From contig NZ_CANLRL010000005.1 in NCBI RefSeq assembly GCF_947493595.1, positions 1 through 64,000 of the forward strand: DNA of 64,000 bases. The letters are read 5' to 3'. This document shows positions 1 through 8,816 of this stretch, one piece after another (within the stretch, counting starts at the first letter, position 1; each line of letters begins with the position of its first letter). The position numbers were made by a program, and so were the translations under genes. This DNA comes from an uncultured Shimia sp. Lineage in GTDB: Bacteria > Pseudomonadota > Alphaproteobacteria > Rhodobacterales > Rhodobacteraceae. The notes below the pieces were generated by a model. It was not told the DNA's origin and did no database searches. It worked only from the letters and a program-made list of their open reading frames with translations.

Positions 1-925
1 AATCAAACCAACCAGATGAGCCGAACTCTCTCTTAGTTTAGGCCGCCCTTGGTTCCAAAAACTCTGACGACGCACACGTACAGCAAGGCGCGGTAATCGA
101 CCGGTACTATTCCTTTTTGACGAACCCGCTTCCAACTTGCACGCTGCGGCGCAACAAAAACTCATCGAGAGTTTTCCTGAAATTGCTGTCGACGATCATT
201 CGCTAGCATATACAACACATAGTCACTACATGATCGAACCGGCTTGGTTGGAGCAAACATTTGTCGTTACAAACCGGGCCGATACGCCTGATGGTTCAGT
301 AATCGACAAAGCTTCTCTAGACGACGGTTCATTGGACATTAAGGCCGAAACATACAGGTCCTTTGTCAACAAGAACCCCAACAAAACCTCCTATTTTCAA
401 CCAATATTGGACAGGTTACAGGTAGTCCCAGACAAGTTTAACTTCGACCGACGATCCATCGTAGTTGAGTGGAAATCCGACTATTACATTCTGCGATACG
501 CCGCAAAACTGCTGTCCGATGACGAACTCTATTTCCTTCCCGGATTGGGGGCGGGCACGTTGGGCGCCTTGATTGCGCTGAGCACTAGTTGGAACCTCAA
601 TTACCTTTTTGTTCTAGACTCCGACAAAGCTGGTCAAAGAGCGTGTGACAAATATGTCAGGGATTTTGCGATACCAAATACTAAGATTACCACACTCAAC
701 GACTACCTAGACGTTGTAAATGTAATAGAAGACTTGCTGGATGAGCCAGCACGATTAAAAATCAAAGGCTTGTTAAAAATAGACAAAGCGCCCACCAAAG
801 CGCAAATTAGGCGGTTTTTTCAGGAAAGTCTTGCAACTAACCAAATTGAGCCTCTAGGAGCTGGTTTCAAAAAGAATGCTAAGACGTTGATTGAGGCGAT
901 GAAATCACGACTGGACGAAGTTTAG
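1..925 (+). pseudogene. AAA/OLD-type ATPase with C-terminal TOPRIM domain, degraded or 5'-truncated
   Basis: An open frame runs from base 68 to the stop at 923-925; the first usable start codon in it is TTG at 137. Just before that TTG the frame encodes a Walker B segment (LFLFDEPASNLH), followed by the switch motif TTHSHYMI. Further on come TOPRIM-like signatures: the acidic strand IVVEWKSDYY, a glycine turn PGLGAGTLG and VLDSDKAG with a DxD. This is the C-terminal half of an AAA/ABC ATPase-TOPRIM protein of the OLD type, whose relatives act in phage defence. The Walker A half is missing. In bases 1-67, frame 1 reads NQMSRTLS and then frame 2 reads SLGRPWFQKL before a TGA at 65-67, which suggests a frameshift plus a small deletion. 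The region is AT-richer than the rest of the window. An intact start outside the window cannot be excluded. Confidence 0.6.
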
Positions 926-961
926 AGTCTTTTCCGGGGCTTGGCTCAAGGTTTCTTTTTC

Positions 962-984
962 ATATTGGCGCGTAGCGCCAATAT
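962..984. repeat. Perfect 10-bp inverted repeat (hairpin)
   Basis: Arms ATATTGGCGC and GCGCCAATAT flank a 3-base centre GTA. It lies 37 bases after the stop of the ATPase/TOPRIM remnant. There is no downstream T-run on either strand, so it is not a standard intrinsic terminator. The rest of 926-1187 shows no gene. Confidence 0.6.
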
Positions 985-1187
985 AGGCGTGTCTTGCCAA
1001 GCTTGGAACTCTGCAAAACGGGGGCCAGATGCAACGCTTACCTTCAAACCTCTTCCTGAAAAACTCGAAAGCACGGGTTAAATTTGCAAAACCAGCAATA
1101 TGGCACCCATACGACACCCAGCTCAAAATTGACACATCGCCTAGGAACGGCGACTACAAGCAACGCACTGTTATCATTCGGTAAAAA

Positions 1188-1262
1188 TGGTGCCCGGGGG
1201 CGGAATCGAACCACCGACACGAGGATTTTCAATCCACTGCTCTACCCCTGAGCTACCCGGGC
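1188..1262 (-). tRNA. tRNA-Phe (GAA)
   Basis: On the minus strand a complete cloverleaf can be folded. The acceptor arm is GCCCGGG paired with CCCGGGC plus discriminator A and an encoded CCA. The D-arm contains AGCTCAGGGGTAGAGC, and the anticodon loop reads TTGAAAA with anticodon GAA. The T-loop is GGTTCGATTCC. It lies downstream of yacG on the same strand. Its 3' end faces the AT-rich remnant at 1-925; tRNA 3' ends are common integration sites. Confidence 0.97.
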
Positions 1263-1340
1263 ACGGGAAGGCGTCTCGCCTTGGGTGCTGGCCTTCTATG
1301 TCAGCCAATCGGGGCTGTCCAGAGGAAAAAGACAAAAAAG

Positions 1341-1523
1341 TCAGTGCAAACGTGAACTTTGTTTTTGCATCTCTTCCAGGGCCTCAATGGCCTCCTCCGG
1401 ATCCTGAGACGGCACCGCGTAATCGCCCCCAAACCACTTGCCCAGATCAATGTCCGCACAGCGTTTGGAGCAGAACGGACGATAGCTTTGCAGCGTGGCT
1501 TTTTTACAGATCGGACAGCTCAT
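1341..1523 (-). CDS. yacG: DNA gyrase inhibitor YacG, Cys4 zinc-finger protein
   Basis: A 60-residue protein with a CPIC pair near the N-terminus and a CSKRC pair around residues 18-22, followed by the family's DLGKWFGGDYAVP block. This is the YacG pattern: a small Cys4 zinc protein known in E. coli to bind GyrB and inhibit gyrase. The start ATG overlaps the stop of the upstream RNase E/G gene in an ATGA arrangement, so translation is likely coupled. It is the last protein gene of an infA-maf-RNase-yacG unit. The acidic C-terminal tail (DPEEAIEALEEM) is typical of the family. Confidence 0.93.
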   Translation of the reverse strand: MSCPICKKATLQSYRPFCSKRCADIDLGKWFGGDYAVPSQDPEEAIEALEEMQKQSSRLH

Positions 1524-2542
1524 GTGAGCACATCCGCAAGCGGCACACGGGCGTTTTTGCGTTGCAATTCAAAGTGCCCCAATGGCGTCCAGCCCACCAA
1601 AGCGGTGTCGATGGTGTCCCGCTTAAAGGCCGCACGCAGAGCGCTCTCAAACCCGCGGCGGTCTTTCTTTGGCATCGGCGCCAGGTCGAGCACAATCTGC
1701 CCACCGAGGCCGCGCACGCGCAACGCCCGCGGCAGCGCTTTGGCCACCGCAAAGTTGGTTTTTGTCCCGGCCGCAGGCGAAGTGTCTTTGCCGGTGTTCA
1801 CGTCCACCGCAACAAGCGCACGGGTTGGCTCAACATACATAGAGGCTCCGCCGCCCAAGGACACATAGGCACCTTGGGCCATATCCAGAGCATCGAGCAC
1901 GCCGTGGCTCTCGAAACTGCCTGCTTCGGTCACCACTTCGGCGGGTTCGGACCAATCCCGCCACGCCGCAACATGCGGACCATCGCCGTCGATCAGCTTT
2001 TCGGCAGGACCATCCGCATCGGCCAAGACCTGTTCAGCCAAATCAAGCATGGCCGCAATATCTTCGGCGACATCTGCATCGTCCGCCTCGGCGCAAGCGG
2101 AGCGTAGAATGATCCCCGCATCGGGCGTTTCAACCACCGCATGGGCCACCCCCAACAGCGCATCCCGGCGCTCATCATCACGGATCGAGCGACTCACGTT
2201 CACCCCCGGCGCGCCCGGGGTGACAATGGCATAGCGACTTTTGAACAGCACTTTTTGTGTAACCGGGATCGCCTTGCCAGCCTCGGCCAATCCGGTCACC
2301 TGCACCAGCAACACATCACCCGGTGCAAGACCTTTGACCTGACGCAAGAAGGCCATGCCATCCGGGGTTTTCAAGAACATCCCACCCTGCCCTTTGACAG
2401 GTCGGTCCGCCACCGCGCGGTAGATGGTGCCGGGTCGCGGCATGTCGCTGTCAATCAGCAGGTCATCGAGTTGGCCATCCACCATCAAAGCCGCGGCTTC
2501 GCGTCCTTCGATGTGGTCCAATATAATCTGACGTCCGTTCAT
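1520..2542 (-). CDS. Ribonuclease E/G family protein (short form)
   Basis: A 340-residue protein whose second half carries the RNase E/G catalytic pattern: AVDVNTGKD and, about 40 residues later, IVLDLAPM, supplying the metal-binding aspartates. The N-terminal half has an S1-like barrel segment ([17 protein letters not shown]). Well-studied RNase G/E catalytic regions are nearer 480-500 residues and have a CPxCxG zinc link; this protein ends earlier and has no such motif. The start ATG at 2542 overlaps the maf stop (ATGA), which fixes the start over a longer upstream frame. A role in RNA processing or decay is inferred from the family. Confidence 0.85.
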   Translation of the reverse strand: MNGRQIILDHIEGREAAALMVDGQLDDLLIDSDMPRPGTIYRAVADRPVKGQGGMFLKTPDGMAFLRQVKGLAPGDVLLVQVTGLAEAGKAIPVTQKVLFKSRYAIVTPGAPGVNVSRSIRDDERRDALLGVAHAVVETPDAGIILRSACAEADDADVAEDIAAMLDLAEQVLADADGPAEKLIDGDGPHVAAWRDWSEPAEVVTEAGSFESHGVLDALDMAQGAYVSLGGGASMYVEPTRALVAVDVNTGKDTSPAAGTKTNFAVAKALPRALRVRGLGGQIVLDLAPMPKKDRRGFESALRAAFKRDTIDTALVGWTPLGHFELQRKNARVPLADVLT

Positions 2543-3117
2543 GTGCGTTCCTTGTAAAGCGGGTAGCCAGCCGCGCGCAGCAGGCCAGCGGTTTCGGCCA
2601 CGGGCAGCCCCACAATGCCGGTAAATGACCCAGAAATCCACGGGATGAAAGCACCGGCCGGACCTTGGATGGCGTATCCGCCTGCCTTGCCCCGCCAATC
2701 ATTGGTGGCCAGGTAGGCGTCTAGCTCTTCATTGGACAGGCGTTTCATTTTCACAGTGCTGACCACATCGCGCTCAAACAGCTGCCCCCCCTTGCGCAGC
2801 GCAACCGCAGTGATCACCCGATGGCGCCGACCGGACAACGCCCGCAAAAATTCCGCCGCTTCGGCAGCATCTTGCGGTTTACCCATAATCCGACGCCCAA
2901 GCGCAACGGTGGTATCCGCGCATAACACAGCGTCAGAGGCGGCAGCCTTTACCGCCAATGCCTTCTCACGCGCGATTCGCACGCAATAAGGACGCGGCAG
3001 TTCATTTTTATGGGGATCTTCGTTGATGTCAGGTGGGCAAATGTCATCTGCCACCACCCCAATCTGCGCCAACAATTCTTTGCGACGCGGACTGCCAGAG
3101 CCAAGTATCAGCCGCAT
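2539..3117 (-). CDS. maf: Maf-family nucleotide pyrophosphatase
   Basis: A 192-residue protein with the Maf N-terminal signature [12 protein letters not shown], the central ADTTVAL acidic motif and the GKPQDAAEA helix. Maf proteins hydrolyse nucleoside triphosphates to monophosphates, clearing non-canonical nucleotides; the YhdE branch prefers dTTP/UTP. The segment [16 protein letters not shown] is the usual conserved C-terminal block. It lies 65 bases after infA and overlaps the next gene by four bases, so it belongs to the infA-maf-RNase-yacG transcription unit. Confidence 0.93.
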   Translation of the reverse strand: MRLILGSGSPRRKELLAQIGVVADDICPPDINEDPHKNELPRPYCVRIAREKALAVKAAASDAVLCADTTVALGRRIMGKPQDAAEAAEFLRALSGRRHRVITAVALRKGGQLFERDVVSTVKMKRLSNEELDAYLATNDWRGKAGGYAIQGPAGAFIPWISGSFTGIVGLPVAETAGLLRAAGYPLYKERT

Positions 3118-3182
3118 GCCGGACCTCTTAAATGCGAAAAGGCGGCCCGCTTGGGGCCGCGCAATGTCTTGATGTAGTTCGC

Positions 3183-3401
3183 TTATTTGAAGCGGTAGTT
3201 GATCCGACCCTTGGTCAGATCATAGGGCGTCATCTCGACTTGAACCTTGTCGCCAGCCAGAACACGGATGCGGTTTTTGCGCATCTTGCCTGCCGTATGT
3301 GCGATGATCTCATGGCCGTTTTCCAGCTCGACCCGAAACGTCGCATTTGGCAGGAGTTCCTTCACGACACCGGGAAATTCGAGCAGTTCTTCCTTCGCCA
3401 T
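3183..3401 (-). CDS. infA: Translation initiation factor IF-1
   Basis: A 72-residue protein starting [13 protein letters not shown] and ending INYRFK, matching IF-1 in length and content, with the S1/OB-fold core ([26 protein letters not shown]). IF-1 binds the 30S A-site during initiation. The ATG at 3401 is preceded by GGAGAGACC, a good ribosome site, so the longer upstream frame is rejected. It is the first gene of the maf-RNase-yacG unit; the 131-base gap to the upstream sulfotransferase gene probably contains its promoter. Confidence 0.97.
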   Translation of the reverse strand: MAKEELLEFPGVVKELLPNATFRVELENGHEIIAHTAGKMRKNRIRVLAGDKVQVEMTPYDLTKGRINYRFK

Positions 3402-3532
3402 GGTCTCTCCTTTGATTAGCACCTGCAGCATTTTGCAGGACGTGCGCTTAAATGAGGGCTTTTTCCCTTTTTTTCAAGGGTCAAAACCAAAAGAAGCCGA
3501 TTTATCCAAAGATACCCCGACATTTCCTCCTC

Positions 3533-5284
3533 TTAGCCACCAATTGGCTGGTGGTCTGGCAGTCGGCTGAGCCAGCCGCCCGCTTGGACTTCATACTTGC
3601 GCCAGCCTAGGGCGCTGCCCTTATATATCTTTTGGCGTACCTGTTCTTGCGAAGCAGTACGCACCACATTGGCACTGTCTTGCGGCGCCAGGCAGGCGTC
3701 TTGCCAATCCAACCCAAGCAATTGAATAAGCTGAGGGATTTGAGCGTCAGGATCAGCAACCAGCGCTTCATAGTCGACGTCAATGATGCGCTCCGGGAAC
3801 CGCTCATGCCAGAACGCCATCAGGTCTTGATAGAGTTCAAAATAGCGGATCAGGCTTTTTGTATCATTGGTGAACCCCAGCCCCTCACCAGCAAAGAAAT
3901 GTCGGAAGTTGGACCAGCAACACGCCTTGGGGTCGCGGTAAACATGCACGATTCGCGCTTGCGGCATCGCTGTTGCGATATGGCCGATTAGGCGAAAATT
4001 CAGCGGCATTTTATCCGTAATGAACCGGCCACTCCCGGATTGAGACAACAGCGTCAAATATCGCTCTCTCAAGACGACTGCCTGCTCCAGTTCCAGCGGA
4101 GTGGATAGCAAATCCAGCCGTTTGACTAAGGGCGCGAGATAGTCCAATTCTCCGGCCTGCGTCACATCCGAATGGCGGCCGATGATGGTTTCGGTCAGCG
4201 AGGACCCCGATCTCGGCAATCCCAGAATGAAGATTGGCGTGGCGGTCGCGTCCAGCTCTTCGATTTCAATTACGGACGGATTGACGAATTGCGCCTTTAA
4301 ACTTTCAAAAAGCCGCTCCTCGCGCGCAATATCAAAGTCAGACATTTCAAAAGAGCGCCGATTGGCAATTTGCAGATTCCGGTAAGCCGCCTCATAATCG
4401 CCGCGCTCTTCCAAAGCAGCCACTTTCGCAGAGCGTAACCGCGACTCGTCTGACTTGGCGTTTCTTTGCGCGAGTTGCGCGTCCAGCTTCTCTTCAAATC
4501 CGGCCATCTCCGAGGGGCGCCGAAACGCAACAAAGTTGGCGTATGTCACACTGTTTTCAGGGGCCTGCTCGAGCGCCCTTTGCCACTGAACCAGAGCGTC
4601 TTCCGACCGCCCGACGGCTTCCAAAAGGCTGGCATAACATCCCGTAATATCGGGATCTTCAGGCCAAGCTTCAACGCTCACCTCAAGAAGCTGAACGCCA
4701 AGCTCCAGCTGCCCTAGAGCATGCAATACGCGGGCATTTCGCAATACATAGGAAGGCTCGTTCGGCGTGAGCTTTTGGGCGATTGCAAAGCACTCCAACG
4801 CAACAACAAGCTGTCCCGTTGCCTCAAACGCTTCGCCCAAATCCGCCGTGTAAATTGGGTTTGTTGGGGCTTGCTGGACAGCTTCTGCAAACGCCGCCAG
4901 CGCCTTTTCCGTGTTCCCCAACCCCAGTAGGCAATGCCCAAGACCGTTGAGAGCTTCCCCACTGTCAGGATTGGCCTCCAAAAAGGCCACATACAGAGGC
5001 AGCGCCGAGCGCCACTGAGATTTTTGCAGCAACGACTTTGGCAGGGAAAGTGGATCGGCATCCACTTTGCGCATCAACTGAATGGCGCTTTTCCGCAAGG
5101 AAGCCGCATTCTCAGAAAGCGCGACACTTTCTCCGGAGCCGGAGATTGCAGTGCGAGAGAACGCGACCTTCAGGGCATCATCTGGGGGGGCTGCGAAATC
5201 TGAAAACTGCCCAAAGGCAACCTTGCCTTTGGTATCCCGAGGTTTTTGGGAAAAGGAAAACGCTTGTTTTGAGGCCTGAGGCAT
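3533..5284 (-). CDS. TPR-repeat sulfotransferase
   Basis: A 583-residue protein. Residues about 85-250 form tetratricopeptide repeats (for example PDSGEALNGLGHCLLGLGNTEKALAAF). Residues 351-368 carry the 5'-phosphosulfate-binding loop LGLPRSGSSLTETIIG, and around residue 450 comes the 3'-phosphate motif YRDPKACCWSNFRHFF. This is the TPR-plus-sulfotransferase architecture common in alphaproteobacteria; it transfers sulfate from PAPS to an acceptor that cannot be predicted here. No signal peptide is evident. It sits alone on the minus strand between the LMW phosphatase and infA. The PAPS synthetase at 24788 could supply its donor. Confidence 0.88.
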   Translation of the reverse strand: MPQASKQAFSFSQKPRDTKGKVAFGQFSDFAAPPDDALKVAFSRTAISGSGESVALSENAASLRKSAIQLMRKVDADPLSLPKSLLQKSQWRSALPLYVAFLEANPDSGEALNGLGHCLLGLGNTEKALAAFAEAVQQAPTNPIYTADLGEAFEATGQLVVALECFAIAQKLTPNEPSYVLRNARVLHALGQLELGVQLLEVSVEAWPEDPDITGCYASLLEAVGRSEDALVQWQRALEQAPENSVTYANFVAFRRPSEMAGFEEKLDAQLAQRNAKSDESRLRSAKVAALEERGDYEAAYRNLQIANRRSFEMSDFDIAREERLFESLKAQFVNPSVIEIEELDATATPIFILGLPRSGSSLTETIIGRHSDVTQAGELDYLAPLVKRLDLLSTPLELEQAVVLRERYLTLLSQSGSGRFITDKMPLNFRLIGHIATAMPQARIVHVYRDPKACCWSNFRHFFAGEGLGFTNDTKSLIRYFELYQDLMAFWHERFPERIIDVDYEALVADPDAQIPQLIQLLGLDWQDACLAPQDSANVVRTASQEQVRQKIYKGSALGWRKYEVQAGGWLSRLPDHQPIGG

Positions 5285-5373
5285 TCTGCCATCCTTGCTG
5301 TCAGTTCAGGGATAACGTCTCAAAACATGGCAAACAAAAGGTTAGTGTTCGCGCGTTTTCCGAAGAAATCGGC

Positions 5374-5838
5374 CTAGCCCCAACGCGCGCGCAGGTACGC
5401 CACGATCTCATCACGCGCGGCCCTGTACGCGGCCAGCCTGGCCTCCCGCCCGTCTCCAGCCTGCGCGCCGCTTGGGTCCGATACCGGCCAATACTCCAGC
5501 TCCAGATGGTCAAACCGCGTGAGCTCTTCCGCCTTGCTGCGGCTGGCAGGGGTCAACGCCACCACCATGTCGAAACTGGACAGCTCATCGCCCAGCTTTT
5601 CCATCTCTTCAAAGCTGCGGGTGCGGTGCCGGTCCAGCTCCACGCCAATCTCGGAACACACCGCAATGGCAAAGCCGTCAATCTCCAGGTCGCTGCGAAT
5701 CCCGGCGGATTGCACATAGACGTCCTGACCATAAAACTTCTTCATGATGCCCTCCGCCATGGGGGAACGCACCGCATTCTGGTCACAACAGAACAAGACC
5801 GATTGTGGCAAAACCTGCTTCTGATCGGGATCCGCCAC
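5374..5838 (-). CDS. Low-molecular-weight protein tyrosine phosphatase-like protein
   Basis: A 154-residue protein. The signature P-loop is Cys18-D-Q-N-A-V-Arg24-Ser25 (C-x5-R-S), and a DP pair at 121-122 (WPVSDPSG) supplies the general acid of LMW phosphatases. The loop differs from the classical CxGNxCRS form, so substrate preference may differ; arsenate reductases share the fold. The gene starts five bases after the UPF0262 gene ends, so the two are probably co-transcribed. In my recollection this pair accompanies infA and hisD in related genomes. Confidence 0.88.
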   Translation of the reverse strand: MADPDQKQVLPQSVLFCCDQNAVRSPMAEGIMKKFYGQDVYVQSAGIRSDLEIDGFAIAVCSEIGVELDRHRTRSFEEMEKLGDELSSFDMVVALTPASRSKAEELTRFDHLELEYWPVSDPSGAQAGDGREARLAAYRAARDEIVAYLRARWG

Positions 5839-5843
5839 GTAGC

Positions 5844-6323
5844 TCAGCCTCCGAAGTGCAGGACACAGATCAACGTAAACAGGCGCCGGGCGGTATCAGT
5901 GTCGATGTCCGCCTTACCCTCCAACCGCTCCTGCAACACCCGCGCGCCTTCGTTGTGGATGCCACGGCGCGCCATGTCGATGGTCTCGATCTGGCTCGGC
6001 GGCAGGTTTTTTACCGCATCAAAATAGCTCTCACAAATGGCCCAATAGTCTTTCACCACTTGCCGGAACGGCGACAGGCTCAAGTGAAACTCCGCAGCTT
6101 TCTCACCACCTTCGCTGGTCACATCAAACACCAGCCGCTTTTCGCGGATCGACAGGTCCACGGAGAATGGCCCGTCCGGGACCACGCGATCGTCGCGTTT
6201 GGGCAGCGCAAAACTGTTCTCTTCCAACAGATCAAAAATCGCCACCTTGCGCTCCTGGTCAATCTCCGGCGTGGGAGGTGGCAGGTTGCGGTCATCAATT
6301 TGGATGTGGCTGATCCGGGACAT
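5844..6323 (-). CDS. UPF0262 family protein
   Basis: A 159-residue protein starting MSRISHIQIDDRNLPPPTPEIDQERKVA, the characteristic start of UPF0262, a family largely confined to alphaproteobacteria and without known function. The body is mixed alpha/beta, with segments SLSPFRQVVKDYWAICESYFDAV and DMARRGIHNEGARVL. No signal peptide or membrane segment is visible. The ATG at 6323 gives the family's usual start; a longer frame upstream has no supporting similarity. It is followed almost immediately by the LMW phosphatase gene. Confidence 0.88.
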   Translation of the reverse strand: MSRISHIQIDDRNLPPPTPEIDQERKVAIFDLLEENSFALPKRDDRVVPDGPFSVDLSIREKRLVFDVTSEGGEKAAEFHLSLSPFRQVVKDYWAICESYFDAVKNLPPSQIETIDMARRGIHNEGARVLQERLEGKADIDTDTARRLFTLICVLHFGG

Positions 6324-6461
6324 GGGAAGCTCTTGTCTTTTTGCGATGCAGCATGAGTAACGCACCGCCCCCCATCTTGTCCATCGGTTGCAACTGTCGC
6401 AGCCATTGACAGCCCGCTCAGGCTGCGCAATCCCAATTGAGACCATGTGAGAGGACGCCCC

Positions 6462-7232
6462 ATGTTACAGCCCCTGCCTATCTTTGACCTCTCGGGGCAA
6501 AACGCCCTGATCACCGGCAGCACAGACGGGCTGGGCAATGCCGCCGCAGAGCTTTTGGCTCAAGCAGGCGCGCATGTCTGGATCAACGGGCGCAACGCGG
6601 AGCGCTGTAACGCCGTGGCGCGTGACTTCCGCGCTGCAGACCTAAAAGCCACCGCCCTGCCGTTTGATGTGGCGGACGAAACCGCTGCGGAACACGCCTT
6701 TGCCACCCTGGCCACCGCTGATGGCCTCTCCATACTGGTCAACAACGTCGGTCAACGCGACCGCCGCACGCTACCGGTGTTCACGAGGGACAACCTACAA
6801 ACGCTTTTAAACGTAGACCTGATCTCGCCATTCCGTCTCTCCCAACGCGCGGCCGATCAAATGCGCCCCAAAGGGTACGGGCGGATTGTGAACATCTCCT
6901 CCATTGCCGGTCTCATCGCACAATCCGGCGATGCGGCCTACACCTCCGCCAAAGCCGGCATCAACGGCATGACCAAAGCCATGGCCGCCGAACTTGGCAC
7001 CGATGGCATCAACGTCAACGCGGTGGCACCGGGCTTTTTTAAGACCGCGCCCAATGCCGCCGCCGCACAAGACCCGCTACTCGCCGAGAAGCTCAAAAAC
7101 GCCACCGCGCTCAAACGCTGGGGCAACCCCGAAGAGCTCGCACCAGCCATCCTCTTCCTCGCCAGCCCCGCCGCCAGCTATGTGACAGGGCAGGTCTGGG
7201 CCGTGGATGGCGGCTACACCAGCCATTATTGA
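6462..7232 (+). CDS. SDR-family oxidoreductase (gluconate 5-dehydrogenase-like)
   Basis: A 256-residue classical short-chain dehydrogenase. The cofactor loop TGSTDGLG is at 18-25, NNVG at 94-97, the catalytic Ser in NISSIAG near 146, and Tyr160-x3-Lys164 in YTSAK. PG motifs and a C-terminal VDGGYTSHY complete the family pattern. The order suggests the gluconate 5-dehydrogenase/3-oxoacyl reductase group; the substrate is not determined. ATG at 6462 follows GAGAGGA and is preferred over GTG at 6447. It is the only plus-strand gene within the 1.3-11.2 kb minus-strand cluster and converges on hisD. Confidence 0.88.
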   Translation: MLQPLPIFDLSGQNALITGSTDGLGNAAAELLAQAGAHVWINGRNAERCNAVARDFRAADLKATALPFDVADETAAEHAFATLATADGLSILVNNVGQRDRRTLPVFTRDNLQTLLNVDLISPFRLSQRAADQMRPKGYGRIVNISSIAGLIAQSGDAAYTSAKAGINGMTKAMAAELGTDGINVNAVAPGFFKTAPNAAAAQDPLLAEKLKNATALKRWGNPEELAPAILFLASPAASYVTGQVWAVDGGYTSHY

Positions 7233-7263
7233 ACGCTCCGCCAGCAGGTGCTGAAAGAACTTT

Positions 7264-7295
7264 GGGCCTCCAGCGAGGATATTTCTGGTCAAATG
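7264..7295 (-). repeat. Dispersed AAATATC intergenic element, copy 1
   Basis: Read on the minus strand: CATTTGACCAGAAATATCC followed by TCGCTGGAGGC. It shares the CATTTGACC lead, the AAATATCC core and the GGAGGC tail with six other copies in this window. It lies between the convergent SDR and hisD genes, facing copy 2 in inverted orientation. Confidence 0.6.
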
Positions 7296-7405
7296 AAGTA
7301 ACGATTCATTAACCATGTCACGGCACGCGACCCAAGCGGTACAGGCGGGGACGCCGATGACCGCGTCAAGTGAAGCGCCCTGGCCTTTGTGGCTGGGGCG
7401 TGCCT

Positions 7406-7462
7406 TCATTTGACCCAAAATATCCTGGGGAGTCACAGCCTGCTGTGACGGGGCAACGCCCC
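7406..7462 (+). repeat. Dispersed AAATATC element, copy 2, with two hairpins
   Basis: CATTTGACCC, AAAATATCC and GGGGAG are followed by hairpin GTCACAGC-CT-GCTGTGAC (7432-7449) and hairpin GGGGC-AAC-GCCCC (7450-7462). It ends just before the hisD stop. Read on the minus strand it could act as the hisD transcription terminator. Confidence 0.65.
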
Positions 7463-7464
7463 TC

Positions 7465-8766
7465 TTACTTGTTCAACGCATCCAAACGCGCGCGCACGCT
7501 AAGACCATGCGCCTCAAGGCTTTCCGAAACTGCCAGGGTCTCCGCTGCCGGACCAATCGCCTTCAAGGCTTCCGGCGTCATTTTGGAAAGAGTGGTGCGT
7601 TTGATAAAATCCATCACCGACAGGCCAGAGCTGAACCGCGCCGAGCGGGCTGTGGGCAACACGTGGTTTGGCCCGCCAACATAGTCGCCAATCGCTTCCG
7701 GCGTGAATTGACCCAGGAAAATCGCCCCAGCGTGGGTGATCTTCTCAGACAACGCGTCCGGGTCCGCCACACACAGCTCCAGGTGTTCCGGCGCAATTCG
7801 GTTGGACAGTGCCGAAGCCTGATCCAGATCTGCCACGGTGATCACCGCACCAAAGTCACGCCAACTGGCCCCGGCAATCTCACGCCGCTCCAGCGTTTCC
7901 AAACGCTTATCAACGGCCGCCGCAACCGCCTGACCAAAATCAGCATCGTCGGTGATCAACAGTGACTGCGCACTTTCGTCGTGCTCCGCCTGACTCAGCA
8001 GATCCAGCGCAATCCAATCCGGATTGTTGTCTTTATCCGCAATCACCAGAATCTCGCTTGGTCCGGCAATCATATCGATGCCCACTTTGCCAAACACGCG
8101 GCGCTTGGCCGCCGCCACAAAGGCGTTGCCCGGCCCGGTGATCTTATCCACGGGCGCAATTGTGTCGGTGCCATAGGCCAGCGCGGCCACCGCCTGCGCC
8201 CCGCCAATGCGGTAAATTTCATCCACACCTGCCAACCGCGCCGCCAGCAGAACAAGTGGATTGGCAACACCGTCCGGGGTTGGCACCGCAATCGCCAAGC
8301 GCTCCACACCTGCCACTTTGGCCGGGATCGCGTTCATCAGCACAGAGGACGGGTAACTCGCCAAGCCACCGGGCACGTATAGTCCCGCAGCAGAAACCGG
8401 CGTCCAGCGCCAGCCCAGCGTGGCCCCGCTGTCATCAGTCCAGCTTTCGTCACTTGGCATCTGACGTGCGTGATAGGCTGTCACCCGTTCAGCGGCCAGC
8501 TCCAACGCCGCGCGGTCTTCGTCAGTCACCTGCGCACAATAGCTGTCGATCTCTGCCTCAGAAAACCGCAAAGTCCCCGGTGTCAACTCCAGACGGTCAA
8601 ACTTCGCCGTCAGCTCAATAACCGCCGCGTCCCCACGATGACGCACGTCTGCGATGATGTCGGCCACAACGGCGTCCACATCCGGGCTGTCTTCACGCTT
8701 GGCCCCCAAAAGGGTGGTGAAGGCGGCTTCAAAATCAGCAGCTTGCGCATCAAGAAAAACGGGCAT
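7465..8766 (-). CDS. hisD: Histidinol dehydrogenase
   Basis: A 433-residue protein matching HisD throughout. Visible zinc and catalytic positions are the Gln and His of SQAEHDESAQ, Glu-His of IAPEHLELC, Asp of AIGDYVGGPNHVLPT and His of EAHGLSVRA. It catalyses the last two steps of histidine synthesis, histidinol to histidine, with NAD. No other his gene is nearby. It lies 50 bases downstream of the GNAT gene on the same strand and is probably the end of the murA-DUF2948-GNAT-hisD transcription unit. Length is normal for the family. Confidence 0.97.
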   Translation of the reverse strand: MPVFLDAQAADFEAAFTTLLGAKREDSPDVDAVVADIIADVRHRGDAAVIELTAKFDRLELTPGTLRFSEAEIDSYCAQVTDEDRAALELAAERVTAYHARQMPSDESWTDDSGATLGWRWTPVSAAGLYVPGGLASYPSSVLMNAIPAKVAGVERLAIAVPTPDGVANPLVLLAARLAGVDEIYRIGGAQAVAALAYGTDTIAPVDKITGPGNAFVAAAKRRVFGKVGIDMIAGPSEILVIADKDNNPDWIALDLLSQAEHDESAQSLLITDDADFGQAVAAAVDKRLETLERREIAGASWRDFGAVITVADLDQASALSNRIAPEHLELCVADPDALSEKITHAGAIFLGQFTPEAIGDYVGGPNHVLPTARSARFSSGLSVMDFIKRTTLSKMTPEALKAIGPAAETLAVSESLEAHGLSVRARLDALNK

Positions 8767-8816
8767 TTGGTCTCTCCGTAAAGGTCACGCCTTCTTAGAC
8801 CGCGCCCCTAGGAGGC

